Assembly (NCBI RefSeq): GCF_016808095.1 | Contig: NC_068974.1 | Span: 14,694,001-14,758,000 of the forward strand | Direction of reading: 5' to 3' | DNA length: 64,000 bases | Origin: Vigna angularis | Lineage: Eukaryota; Streptophyta; Magnoliopsida; Fabales; Fabaceae | Shown here: in pieces, positions 30,694 through 41,789 of the stretch | Position numbering within the stretch: position 1 is the stretch's first letter | How the letters are laid out: each line of letters opens with the position of its first letter | Notes under the pieces: generated by a model | Told to the model about the DNA's origin: nothing | Seen by the model: only the letters and a program-made list of their open reading frames with translations | Databases searched by the model: none | Made by a program: the position numbers and the translations under genes

Positions 30694-31476
30694 TGATGGA
30701 AGCAGCTTCACTCTTCAAGAATGAGCAGCTGCTCGGACTAGAGGTGGCAGCAGAATTGGAAAACGCAAATGTAGTTAGAGGCGCACGGAAGGTGTTTGAT
30801 GAATTGTCTGGTGCGGTTTTGGAGTGTGTAGGTAGAGGTTCTAGCTCAGACGGCATTCCAAGAGGGAAATAAGCTAGAGGATAAGTGTGCTAAAGTGGCA
30901 CAAGGGTTGAACTAGAGATAAGAATGGCTGGATTCATTGCAGTAGCATTTCTTTACATTACCCAAGTTCCTTTTACAAGAATGAGAAGCTCTCTTTTATA
31001 GAGTAAGAGAAGCCTCTGAAATGTGCTAAAGAAGTTATTCAAACGTGCATAGACTACCAGCTGAAGATGTTTCACGTGGGAAATGTGCTTTAGATGAAGG
31101 AGATGCATGGTTTGAATGTGTTTCACGTGGAAAATATGGGCCACGGCTGGAATGTGCTCCAAATATGCATGGTTGATTATTTTGCACATGGAAAGTGTTG
31201 AAATATGCTCCAATGTGAAGGCTTCACAGTTTGGGTGCAACATGTACTTCTACTTGCCTCATTTTCTCTCTTTTGCTGGTTTAAGCTTCGTACAAATTAA
31301 GCCAAACAGAATTAAAAAAAAATTGATAAAACAGTGACAAAGTTGACAGCACATGACAGAAACAAAAAATGAAGAAAAGAGCAACTTAGCTCGTTGAAGC
31401 ACAACGTGGACGTGCTGGCTCTTGACACCAAATGATGGAAGCTGCTCATTCTTGAAGAGTGAAGCTGCTTCCATCA
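30694..31476 (-). mobile_element. Small 783-bp element with palindromic ends, possible miniature LTR element
   Basis: Starts TGATGGAAGC and ends GCTTCCATCA, flanked by ATGAG (30689-30693) and ATAAG (31477-31481), a near-exact 5-bp duplication judged against the uninterrupted A4 LTR at about 22750. The left 37 bases are the inverse of part of the right 44 bases (31433-31476). Just inside the right end, the minus strand reads TTTGGTGTCAAGAGCC, close to an initiator-Met primer site. TG/CA ends, 5-bp duplication and the primer-like site suggest a very small LTR element; the inverted orientation of the ends argues against a standard one. A short frame (ARKVFDEL) could be captured gene sequence. 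Confidence 0.5.
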
Positions 31477-31921
31477 ATAAGACTTGGTCGTCTTAAGCTC
31501 TTGATCTTCAGACTTAATTTTCTAGGTACGCTATGAATTGCACGAACTAGGAATTAAGGCAGGCATATTGCGCCGAGGGATCGGGTTCTAAGTAATTTAG
31601 TGAGTGACGTTAACATTAATGTAAAAAGACGAATTCTTATATACATAAGAGTAAACTTGGTGAAATCGAACCCTAACAACATAATCATCTCATTTTATAA
31701 ACCACATTCGTTCATCTCTGTGTTACTTTGCTATTGATCAAATGCATTCATATTTAATTTTCTGTCTTTTCATTTTAAACCAATGATCTTGTTTCTTTTA
31801 AGTCTTAATTAATTGAGTTATCACATGACTATTTCGTGCCAAGAGTTCTCTAGGATACGATTCTTGGTCTTACCATTTTATATTACTTGTGGGATTCGGT
31901 ACACTTGCCGATCCATGAACA

Positions 31922-32103
31922 GTGATTTCTACAGAATGTGTTTTTATGGTTGCTGGCATTGGTTGGTTGTTTTGGTTGCAAGTGACGCTGAGGGCCCCTG
32001 TTTTGTCCTCAATGGTGATAAGAAGAGTGGGTTTGGATTGTTTTTTATATACTAAGGCTTAATAATGCGTTTTGTGGTTTCGTGAATTGTTTTTGTTGCA
32101 GAG
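31922..32103 (+). other. Intron remnant before the A5 extra ORF
   Basis: Matches the intron before the ORF in A2 and A3 (GACGCTGAGGGC, TCCTCAATGGTG), ending TTTTTGTTGCAG at 32101, a good splice acceptor two bases before ATG. The upstream part is missing at the junction with the A4 LTR. Confidence 0.45.
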
Positions 32104-32261
32104 ATGGCTTTCTCATCAGGGAAGAGAGTTAAAACCACAGGAAACAAGAGAAAGGAGCTGGAAGGTTTCTATTCAAACAAATTCCTTTCTCGTAGGCATG
32201 AGCAACACCTCTGAATAGTCCAAGATCATAGGCTTTTGATGAAGCAAAAAGTGGGGTGGAT
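32104..32261 (+). pseudogene. A5 extra ORF, N-terminal fragment
   Basis: MAFSSGKRVKTTGNKRK and FLSRRHEQHL match the A3 copy, with a stop after HEQHL. It is cut at 32261 by a family A LTR. It is probably the front of the same copy whose back half lies at 36441-37118, with the middle lost during later insertions. Confidence 0.6.
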
Positions 32262-32857
32262 TGATAATAGTTGAAAAACTATTAATTTTAGACTTAATTT
32301 TGACCTTAAAGACAACCTTTATGACTTAGAAACTAGCTTGTAATCATGTTTTTGCTTATGTTTTGGAAATAAGAGAGTTGGATGGGTTTTATGCTAGGGT
32401 TTCCTTGCTTTTGCAGGTTTTAAGATGAATTGAATGGAAGAAGTGAAGTAGCCATAAGTTGGAGTCAAAAAAGGAAGAAAAAGTGCATAAAAGAAGAGCC
32501 GCAACGCTCAGGGGAAATTGCCACTGAGCGGCACTCTGAAGTCCCACAGTCACCGCTGAGGGGCAAAACTGCAGCTGAGTGTCAAATACAAGAACCACAC
32601 TTATCGTTGAGTGGTAATTACTGTTGAGCGCCATTTTAATGGGCCTTGGGCCATTTTTCTATAATCTTCAGGAGTCTATATAAGGTTTTAGTCGGCCTAG
32701 GGTTAGTATCTCTTGGCAGAACGAAGCGAAATCACACTTTCTTCACCCCTTGGAGGAGAATTTTGGATGCTCAAGCTCCACTCTTCAAATTCTAGGGTTC
32801 TATCTTTCAGTCTTTCATTATTTTTCATCTAGTTTCACCATGATTATGGTGAACTGC
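32262..32857 (+). mobile_element. Family A LTR, 5' part, inserted in the extra ORF
   Basis: Starts TGATAATAG, with the terminal hairpin ATAATAGTT/AACTATTA. U3 has CGCTCAGGGG and CTGAGCGGC motifs (32503-32630), with TATATAAG at 32677-32684. It runs to GGTGAACTGC, where a solo LTR sits. After that LTR only AAATT (34147-34151) precedes family B sequence, so the rest of this LTR is gone. Confidence 0.8.
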
Positions 32858-34141
32858 TGATGACAAATTTATGAACACCGAAAAACGGCGCCAAAAACTT
32901 GTTTAACAATCGGCAAGTGTGACCGAATCGTATCAAGTAATAAAACTCGGTAAGACCAAGTATCGTTCTCCCAAAGGACTCACGGCCTAGTTAGTTATAT
33001 GATTTGTTGATTATTTAAGACTTGTGAACAATTGATTGTAGGTTTAAATGCAAAAGACAGTAATTAAATATGTATGCATGAATTTGATCAATGGAGAAAA
33101 ACAATATACAAACACTTCAATGAATTAGATGGATGAGTATGTTGTTGCGGTTATCAATTTCATCTTATCCACTCTCATATATTTTAGGAATTCATCATTC
33201 TTTTCATCAATGCTAATGCCACTCTCTAAATCACCTTGCAAGAAGGCCTATCCTTAATTACGAGTTCATACAATTCCTAGCATTCCTAGTAATTAGTTCT
33301 AAAGTGCAGGAGCTTAAAGGCAACCAATATGCTATTGGGAGAAATTCCCCGGATCTAGATTTCCCCGTACGTTCCCGTATCGACAAAATCAATAATCATG
33401 GCAATGAATGAGTTAAACAAAGCAAGCAATAAGAAAAGAGGAAAAACCCTAACTAAAGATGAAAGAAAGCATGTATCTTAATATAAGACGTTAAAACAAA
33501 TTCCATATATGAGAGTTTCACAAGACTACATTGATTCCCCAACAACAATACAAGGTTTAGTTCACCATATTCATGGTGAAACTAGATGAACAATAATGAA
33601 AGAATGAAAGATAGAACCCTAGAAAGAGGAAGAGGTAGCCTGAGCATCCAAGATCTTCCTCCAAGGGGTGGAAAAGTGAGTGTTTGCTTCGTCTCATCCA
33701 AAGATACAAACCCTAGGACGTCTTAAAGCTTATATACTATTCTAAAAATACAGAAAATTAGGCCCAAGCCCAAAATAGTGCCGCTCAGCGGTAAGTGCGT
33801 GAGTTGTTTTTCTCCCCTCAGCGGCCTTTTCACCCCTCAGCGGAGCCAACGTGGGTTTTTGAGTGCCGCTCAGCGGTAAACTGCCGTTGAGCGGTACTTG
33901 CGGCTTCTCCTTTTGCACTTTTTGATGTCTTTTCTGATTCCATCTCTATCCTTCTTCACTTCTTTCACCAAATTCACCTTAAAACCTGCATAAAAACACT
34001 AAAATCAAGCATAAACCTGTCCAACTCTCTTATTTCTAAAAATATAACCAAAAGCATGATTTCAAGCTAGTTTCTAAGTGTGAAAGGTTGCTTTTAGTAT
34101 CAATTTTAAGCATGAAAATAACAGTTTTTCAACTGTTATCA
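32858..34141 (-). mobile_element. Family A solo LTR, minus strand
   Basis: 1284 bp, with a clean 5-bp duplication ACTGC (32853-32857 and 34142-34146). Termini on the plus strand are TGATGACA and TGTTATCA. It is the long LTR subtype. It contains GCTCAGCGGTA-type palindromes (33780-33900) and the terminal hairpin AACAGTT/AACTGTT. Confidence 0.92.
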
Positions 34142-34151
34142 ACTGCAAATT

Positions 34152-36438
34152 TGATAAGTTGTCGTTGAAGCTATCAAATTAATACTACTTTTCAAGGCAA
34201 CTTTAGTATTGCCAAGTAGTATTCAAGAAGGTAGATAGGGCTAAAGTAACCCTGAGTCGTCTCCCAACGAACACGGAATTGCTTTTGAATATCTGACTCT
34301 TACGAATGCTATGCGATGCTTATGGATAAAAGTAATGATTGGAGAATGTTTAAAGAACAAATAAAAAACTTAAAAATAGTTACGATGAAATAGGCTAATT
34401 CCACTATTTTTCCAAGATAGATTCATCATCAGTTATTCACGGATAATTGTTCAATTGATTATTGTTTAAGTTTCAAATTAATTAAAGTACATTCTTAATT
34501 AATTCGAGGGCGATCATGCATTTAACCAAAGTAAATTCTCAATCAAATGCAAAACCTTTCTAGATTATTTACAATAAATTCAACCAAAGTACATTCTCAA
34601 TCAAATTCTATTGTGTTTAATCATGTCTATTCTTAAATCTCCTAACCAAATTAAAAGTTAATTAATCAAAGTAAATTCTGAATTGATTATAGTTGAAATT
34701 ATAACTAATCAATCAAAGTACATTCTCAATTGATAGTAAAAACCATTTAATCATATGAAAGTTCCTAAATTAAATCAAAGTAGATTCTCAATTTAAACCT
34801 AGAAACCCTAAAACTCATATAATCAATATGCATGTAGATTCAAACACATTATGATGCAAAAATCTTTGCTTTTAACAAGATAGAGAGATGAAAGACATAG
34901 AGAGAACAACTTAAATCAATAATCAAAGTAAACAATTGCATTAACTGAACGTAACCTCAAAATCCGTCATGGAATTATAGCAGAATAGCCCTAGATGCTT
35001 AGCTCTCCATGAATGGAGTTGAATACAAGATGAAAGAAAAGTGAGAGGAGTATGAGAGAATGAATGCCTTAAGTGAAGTCCTCTGGATCCCTTTATATAG
35101 GGCTTGATTGGGCTTGGACTCTTGAGTATTCAGTTGACAAAATCTTTTATCTTATATCTTCCCAAATTAAATTAATTCAACAACTGAACTTTATCTTTTA
35201 GTTTTTTTCTGACTCTCCAAAATTGCACAAATACCCTAAAATTGTCTATATTTGCACTTTAGCCCCTTCTGAATTTCTGAAATTCCAAGAAAGCCCCTCA
35301 GTTGACCACACTTTGACCAAAGAAGGCTTATTGACCAGCTTTGACCAGAGGAGGACGTCCCAATGGGAGCTCGACACGTGTCAGGCCCCTCCCCAACCAA
35401 AATTAGGGTTCAGAATTGGGGAAAACTCCTGTGCCGCCGTGAGAACACGTTGTTCTCTATGCTTGCGCCTTCGTGGTGGTGATGATGCTTCTGTCTCTAG
35501 GTTTTCTGAATGCAGGTGCATATTGATGATGGGGAGCGGCAGTCTTGCGGTGACGGATGGAGGTTGGCGTTGATGGAGACGCGATTGGGTTTCGAGAATG
35601 GAGAAGATGAAGATGGTCGAGATGCGAAACCGTGGTGGTGATGGCGAGACCGAGGCAGTGCTGTGGAGATGGTGAGAAGCGTGAATTGTGGAGTGTTGAG
35701 GAGGATGGAACTCGCAAGATAATGATGCCGCTTGAAGATTCTCGCAGCGGAGGTGTAATGCAGCAGCCATGGAGGAAAGGTTCATGGTGTGGTGGTGGCA
35801 CGACAATGACGACAACTGTTGATGGTTGCGTCAATGGTGCACGAGAAGTGTGGATGATTTTGGAGGAGGAATGTGCGGCGGCTTCACAGCGGCGAGACTG
35901 GTTGTTTGGATCTATGGCGTGGTGGCAAATGGTGACAGGCGGCAGTTGTGGATGTGCGACGGTGGTGACGGTGGCACGGCAGTGGCGTTGGGCTTCCGGT
36001 GAGAAAGGAGGGAGAAGAAGTTGGCCGGCGATGAGGATGGTACGACAGAAGCGGAACGACGGCTTACGACATTGGCGGCTAGGGTTTCTGTGGAGAAGGT
36101 GGAAGATGATGGTCATGGGTTAGGGCTGATGTGGCGGCATGTGGTTGACTAGATCTGTGTGGGAAGGATTTGGACACGTGGCATGATCTGGTGGAGTCTA
36201 GCTTAGGAGGGTTATGGGTAGGGAAATTTAGGAGGTGTATTTAGAATAGGGTTACTGTTTGGCTTAATATTGGGCCTGTTTAAGAGAAGAGGGGTGTATG
36301 TAGGGAAATTGGGAGGTACAAGAGTAAAAGTTGCTTGTTTGGCCAATCTGTACATTATTTTCCAAATAAAATCTGATTTTGAGCCTTGAATTGCCCTTTG
36401 GACCAATAGAACTTATAATTTCAGCTGCATAAATAAAC
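34152..36438 (-). mobile_element. Family B LTR, minus strand, truncated
   Basis: Inverted relative to 27634-30117 and missing its first 185 or so bases. It keeps the hairpin array (34490-34815, reverse complement), the TATA box (CCCTTTATATAGG near 35090) and the GC-rich part (35440-36110). It joins the A5 extra ORF at about 36438 without a visible target duplication. Confidence 0.7.
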
Positions 36439-36440
36439 TC

Positions 36441-37118
36441 ACTCATGCCAACATTCAATTGTGTTCTCATGTGTCTGATATCACTGTCATTAGGGTCATC
36501 TTCCTTTATTGTGTGCTTAGAGGGTTGATTGTTAATATTGGGCAAGTCATAGCAAATGAGATTAAGACTTATGCCAGTTCTGTGAACAACAAAGCACCTT
36601 TAGGGCATCCATCTTTGATCACACATCTTTATGAGTTAGCTGGGGTGAACACTTCCACACCTTCGATGTAGTGACCAAGGAAGGAGATTGAGTCTTCCTA
36701 ATATAACCAGAATTGCATGATGGATGAGGCGGCCCAGCCAGTTCCACCACCACATCCTCCTAGAGTTCATAGGAGGGGACCACCACTAACACATGTGCAA
36801 CATCAGGATGCAGAGCCTTTTCAGATGAGGGACATGTATATGTCCTTGATGGAGTCTAGGATGCAGGCATTGCATAGAGGGCAGGTGGCCATTGCATAGA
36901 TGATTATAGGGATGTATGATACACCCCCTAGACTGCAGTGGAAGATGAACGAGTTTAACACTATAGTAGGATGGCCAGAGGATCAGGCACAAGCTAGTGG
37001 AGCTGGAGCAACTGAAGCTTCGACCGTGGAGGATGATGATGAAGATGAAGATGATGAAGATGGTGATGAAGAAGAGGAAGATGATGATGAGGAGGACTCA
37101 GATGATAGTAAAGGATGA
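36441..37118 (+). pseudogene. A5 extra ORF, C-terminal half
   Basis: Begins THANIQLCSHVSDIT, matching A2, and stays in one frame to TGA at 37116-37118, interrupted only by stops (36669-36671, the region 36690-36716, and TAG at 36897-36899 where A2 has a sense codon). It contains a proline-rich block (PPPHPPR), FQMRDMYMSLM, YDTPPRLQWKMNEFN and an acidic tail of about 25 D and E residues. The acidic tail in two copies is therefore a real part of the protein. Function unknown. Confidence 0.65.
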
Positions 37119-38442
37119 TGATAGCATTTACTGATGAATGCTATTTGCAGTAGAACAAGAATTTTCTTATCTTCGTGAACTTTATTTGTCTTCTGTTTTT
37201 AGAATAGGTGTTGATGTACTCAGTTGAAACTTATATCTGATGTGATGGTTTGATATTGATTTATGTGTGATGAGTAGTGCTTGATGATGCTTTGATATTG
37301 ATTGATGTTGAGATGTTGCACAAGATGCTAATATACAAGCGGTTGTTAACAAACTATATGAATAAATGCATGATGTTGTGATTGTGATTATGATGCTAAG
37401 CAGGATGTGTATTTGGTACATGTGGAACATTGAATTAGCTCATATGTGAGGTTTTGAACTCCAGAGTATTTGTTGTGAATGATTGTTATTCTTTTGAAAT
37501 CATGAATGATTTTGCCCAGGTTTCTATGATTGAACTACTTGCTTGCTTGTGTCATATGATCAAGGCCATTTTTTATTACCCCTTTTTTTAGCTAATGTAT
37601 GATTTTGGCCCAAATGAAAGAGAGCACGAAGTTTTCTACCCTTTTTGAACCTTAAGCCTTAAACATATTATAAAAATCCTTTGTGAAAATCTTTACCTTG
37701 AGTTAAGTTTAGAATCATGGTGTGGTATTGATAAAGGTTTAAGTTTGGGGTTGATTGGGAGAATTGAAAAGGAAAGTAATGAAAAACATTGAGCTAAGTA
37801 TTGAGCAAGTATGAAAAAGAGAAAAGAAAATAGAATGCAAAGAAAGAAAAGCTCAATGCAAAAAGGGGAAAGTTGGGAATGAGTAAGATTGGTTTGTATT
37901 AAGAGAAATTGTATTTGAATGATAAATTTATGAATAACTCTCTTAACTCAAGGATTTTGTGATCTTGAAAAGCCAATTTTTCTTCTTAGCCTAACCATGT
38001 TACAAGCCATGGAAAGTCCTTGTGATGATACTTGTCTATGAGTATGTTTGATTGTGGTAAATGAAAGGCAATTTTGTTCAATGTGATTTTGGAATAAGTA
38101 GAGTGGAGGAGTGACCTCTATATACACCTGTGTGATTGAATGAAATACTTTGTTTGGTGAGGAATAGTTCCATGAATACATTATTACATCTATGCGTAGT
38201 TAATTGATCATTCATGAGAATAACATCTGTTGGATATTATGTGAATATGTGAACAACATGATGAGTGATTTTAATCAAGGCATGTGTACATCTTGACTGA
38301 ATTTTGTTTGATAAGCTTATTTGAGTAATTACTTGTCTTGAAAGAAAGAGTTTTGAATGTGTTGAAACATTGTATTGATTGCTAGAAGACTAAGTAATAT
38401 CTTGTTTGCTTGAAGACAAGCAAAGTTCTAAGTTTGGGGTTG
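37119..38442 (+). other. A5 3' non-coding region with polypurine tract
   Basis: Same landmarks as A2 (ATGCTAAGCAGGATGTG, GAGTTAAGTTTAG). No gene is supported. It ends AAGTTTGGGGTTG before the LTR at 38443. Confidence 0.65.
37121..37144 (+). other. Stem-loop three bases after the A5 extra-ORF stop
   Basis: ATAGCATT pairs perfectly with AATGCTAT around the loop TACTGATG. The A2 equivalent at 10628-10653 has a changed but paired stem. Confidence 0.6.
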
Positions 38443-39737
38443 TGATAACGGTTGAAATACCGTTATTTTTATACTTAATTTTGATATCAAAAACACCCTT
38501 TATGACTTAGAAACTAGCTTGAAATCATGCTTTTGCTTAAGTTGTGAGAATAAGAGAGTTGAGGTGGTATTATTGGTTTTATGCTTGATTTTCCTTGTTT
38601 TGACAAGAATTAAGATGAATTGGATGAAGAAGTTGATATAACAAGGAGATGAAGTCAGGAAAGGCTGGAAAGTAGCACATAGAAGAATCGCAATTAGCAT
38701 TGAGCGCCAAATTCTTCTATTTCACGCTTGGGCGCCACCACTGAGCGCCAAATTCTTCTGTCTCGCGCCTTAGCGCAATCGCTAAGCGTCAGTTTAGTGT
38801 CGCAGCCACAGTTGGGCGCCCTTTTGGGGTTCTCAACGCCGCTGACGTGGGCTTTGACCTGTTTTCTGTATTTTGAATGAACTATTTAAGGTTTTAGGCG
38901 ACCTAGAGATTGTATCTTTTGACTAAACGAACAGAAACACTCATTTCATCCCTCAGAGGCAGATTTTGGATGCGGAAGCTCCGATCTTCAACTTTTAGGG
39001 TTTTATGTTTCATTCTTTTCCATATTTTCATCTAGTTTCACCATGTTTATGGTGAACTAAACCTCCATTGTTATTGGGAAAACGAGTGAAACTCTCATGT
39101 ATTGAATTGATTTATATTATAAATGATTTACGTCATTAATTGTTAGGGTTTTTCTTCTGCGCTCTATGCATATCTTGTTTAACTCATTCAATTGCACGAT
39201 TATTGATGTTATCGATATGGAAACATATGGGTAAATCTAGAACTGGGAAAATTCTCCCAAAAGTAATATTACCTAGACATAGGGATAGGAGGGTTGATTG
39301 CCTTTAAGCTTCTGCGCGAATGTAATGCATGATTAATTGCTGGAGATACAAGACATTGTGATCTAGTAATTCAGAGTAGGCTTTCTTCACCGAGACATCA
39401 GATTTAAGGTAAATTAGAAAGTGGCATTAACATTAATGAAGAAGATGAATTCATAAATACATGAGAGTGGATAAGATAAGTCAGAAACCCCAACAACATA
39501 ATCATTCAATATTTTATACATCAATCACCTGTGCATTCTTCAAGTCAAATGATCAACACTTGCATTCATATTTACTTTTAGTATTTGCATTCTAAACCTA
39601 AAAGAATTTATTTTCAAGTCTTATTTAATCAAGAAATCACATAACTGTCTATGCCGTGAGTCTCTTGGGAAACGATACTCGGTCTTACCATTTATTATTA
39701 CTTGATATGATTTTGTACACTTGTCGAAGTCTTAACA
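38443..39737 (+). mobile_element. A5 3' LTR
   Basis: 1295 bp, from TGATAACGG to GTCTTAACA, the short LTR subtype. U3 has variant palindromes (TTGAGCGCC, CTGAGCGCC), and TATTTAAG near 38884 stands in place of TATATAAG. It is followed by sequence that looks single-copy, so this is an outer edge of the nest. The following five bases are GTATA; no partner was found. Confidence 0.85.
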
Positions 39738-39824
39738 GTATACTAGATTATGTTAGAACAATTGGCCTCCAATAAAGCATACAAAAAATCTGAAACAATT
39801 TAACAGATTACATGGATTGCTTAA
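39738..39824. other. Short host or older sequence between insertions
   Basis: 87 bases that continue, after the solo LTR, at 50425 (both sides share CAGATTAAATC- and CAGATTACATGG-like words). Nothing coding is visible. Confidence 0.4.
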
Positions 39825-40150
39825 TGTTAACTCATTCGCAAGTGTACCAAATCGTATCAAGCAATATAAAATGGTAAGACGAAGTATTGTTTTCCAAGAG
39901 ACTCGTGTAACACTAGTTAATTGCACAATTAACAACTCATTTAGATTACCAAATATAAGAATAAGTGCAATAAAATAAATTGACAAAGAAAATAAAAGTG
40001 ATCTTTAACATCCAGAGATGCTTAAGAATAAAAAAGACTAGAATTGGTATGAGATGGCAATGTTAAGGTTAGTTTCACCTATTTAACTTTCATGCATATT
40101 AGAACTCATCTGCTTCATTGGAAAGCTAATGTAACTTACTAAATTACTTA

Positions 40151-41089
40151 CACTAGTACAAAAACAACGTATAACATCACGCGTTCAATGTCCAACTACT
40201 GAATAACCAATGTTAAAAATGAGCAGTGACATTTTTGTAAATAAATTCAATTATTAAACGTCGTTTAGAATTGTAATTCGACGTAAACGAATATGAAAAA
40301 TCGAATGTCTTTTAAATTCGACATCAATAGGTTAGTGAATTCAATAAAAATTTGAGCGGGAGATTGAAAATTCATTTACTTTATCTTCGCGCGCGATACC
40401 CACTTCTCAAACTTTTCTCGAACGAAGTTTGACGAGCATCACATGTAATCTTTCTTACATTTGATACAAATGCATGTTAATTAATTACTTTATGTATGAT
40501 TTTTGTTTGTTTTAACCGATTATTTTCGTGCTCTTGTCCTTCATAGGCGCATTCTGCTTTTTCTCTCACTGTGACGAAACTTTATTCTGACGAACCCACC
40601 TTTTAAAGGTTAGTTTTCCTTTTTGTTTTCGTTTTGAAGAACTTATTTGTTGAACTTGTTTGTTGTTTTTTTGGTTGAATTTGATTGTTGTTGTTGTTTA
40701 GTTGAACTTGTTTGTTGTTGTTGTTGTTTGATTGAACTTGTTTGTTGTTGGTTATTATTGTTTGTTATTAATACTACACTACATGTTCATAATTCATGCT
40801 TTATAAAATACCAAAAACTGAAATTTGTTGTTTTTTTTCTTTTCAAGTCTCGTAGATTTGTAAAAAAGGATCACAATTAATTAAAAAAACAAAAAAAAAT
40901 TGATTAGCGTCGAATATTGACAAAATTCGACGTTAAGTTAACGTCGTATATTAACAAAATTTGACGTTAATTTAACGTCAAATTTTTAAAATTTGGCGTA
41001 AATTTAACGCCTCCTGATCTGATGTTGTTCGCGAATTCGTCGTTAAAAGCCCAAAATATTCGATGTTGTACACAATCTTTATAGTAGTG
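40151..41089. mobile_element. Non-autonomous CACTA (En/Spm) element
   Basis: Termini CACTAGTACAAAA and TTTATAGTAGTG (inverse CACTACTATAAA), with the 3-bp duplication TTA (40148-40150 and 41090-41092). Subterminal repeats of the TTCGACGTTAA and ACGTCGAATA type occur in both ends, as expected for transposase binding. The 939 bp contain only a T-rich low-complexity centre and no transposase. Confidence 0.88.
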
Positions 41090-41789
41090 TTAGAACCCAA
41101 TCCCTTGGCGTAAAAAGCCTAGCCTTGATTATTAGACCTCAATCCCTTGAATCCCTAATAACCAATTTCGTATTAAGAAAAGAAGCTTGAGACAACCAAA
41201 CGTCTTATCTCTATCCATAGATAATATTTCCTTTAGGTGAAATCCTTCAGATCATGATTCCTAAGTATTTCCCAATAACAAAGAACTCCAAACATCAACC
41301 TATGAATGGCTAAAACATAACAAGCATTAAGAATAGGAGAAAATCACTAACATTCAATGAAAGAACCATAAGATATTTAAAACATGTTCAAATACATGAA
41401 ATTCAGAGGTTACATCTTTCCCCAACAAGATGGGTTTCGCTCTCCATTGTCATGGAGAGCCTTAAAGCTTACAACATGACCATGGAAGAAGAAGAAGAAC
41501 CCAAAGAAGAAGAAGGGAGTGTTCCCACAAACCCTAGTCGCCCTCCAAGCTCTCCTTTGAGTGAAATCGCACCTCTAAAGAACCAAAGACCCATAACCCT
41601 TCAAAATTTAGGTTTAAAAAGAATAGATTTGCAACAAACCCTAATCGTTAGCGCTCAACCCCCCTAGTGGGCGCCTAGGCGACCTTGCGAGGTTTCTGGC
41701 GCTCAGCGCTCCTAGAGTGGGCACCCGAGCGTGAATTACCAACCGCCATTGGCGCTCAGTGCCCCTAAGGGGGCCTTAGCGCGAGCGCT

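Larger units (their letters stand above)
27276..31921 (+). mobile_element. A4 3' LTR carrying two later insertions
   Basis: Family A LTR from TGATAACAG (27276) to CCATGAACA (31921). It is interrupted by a family B LTR (27634-30117) and by a 783-bp element (30694-31476); without them it is about 1.38 kb. The parts after 30250 match the A4 5' LTR (22163-23194) closely. The terminal hairpin is degraded (GTTTAAAATATC). Confidence 0.85.

Noticed and set aside
35457..36123. 219- and 163-codon frames on opposite strands
   Set aside because: Mutually overlapping frames in the same GC-rich LTR block; composition explains both.
41452..41667. 71-codon acidic frame starting MESLKAYN
   Set aside because: Inside the leader part of an old family A LTR; other LTR copies do not keep the frame.
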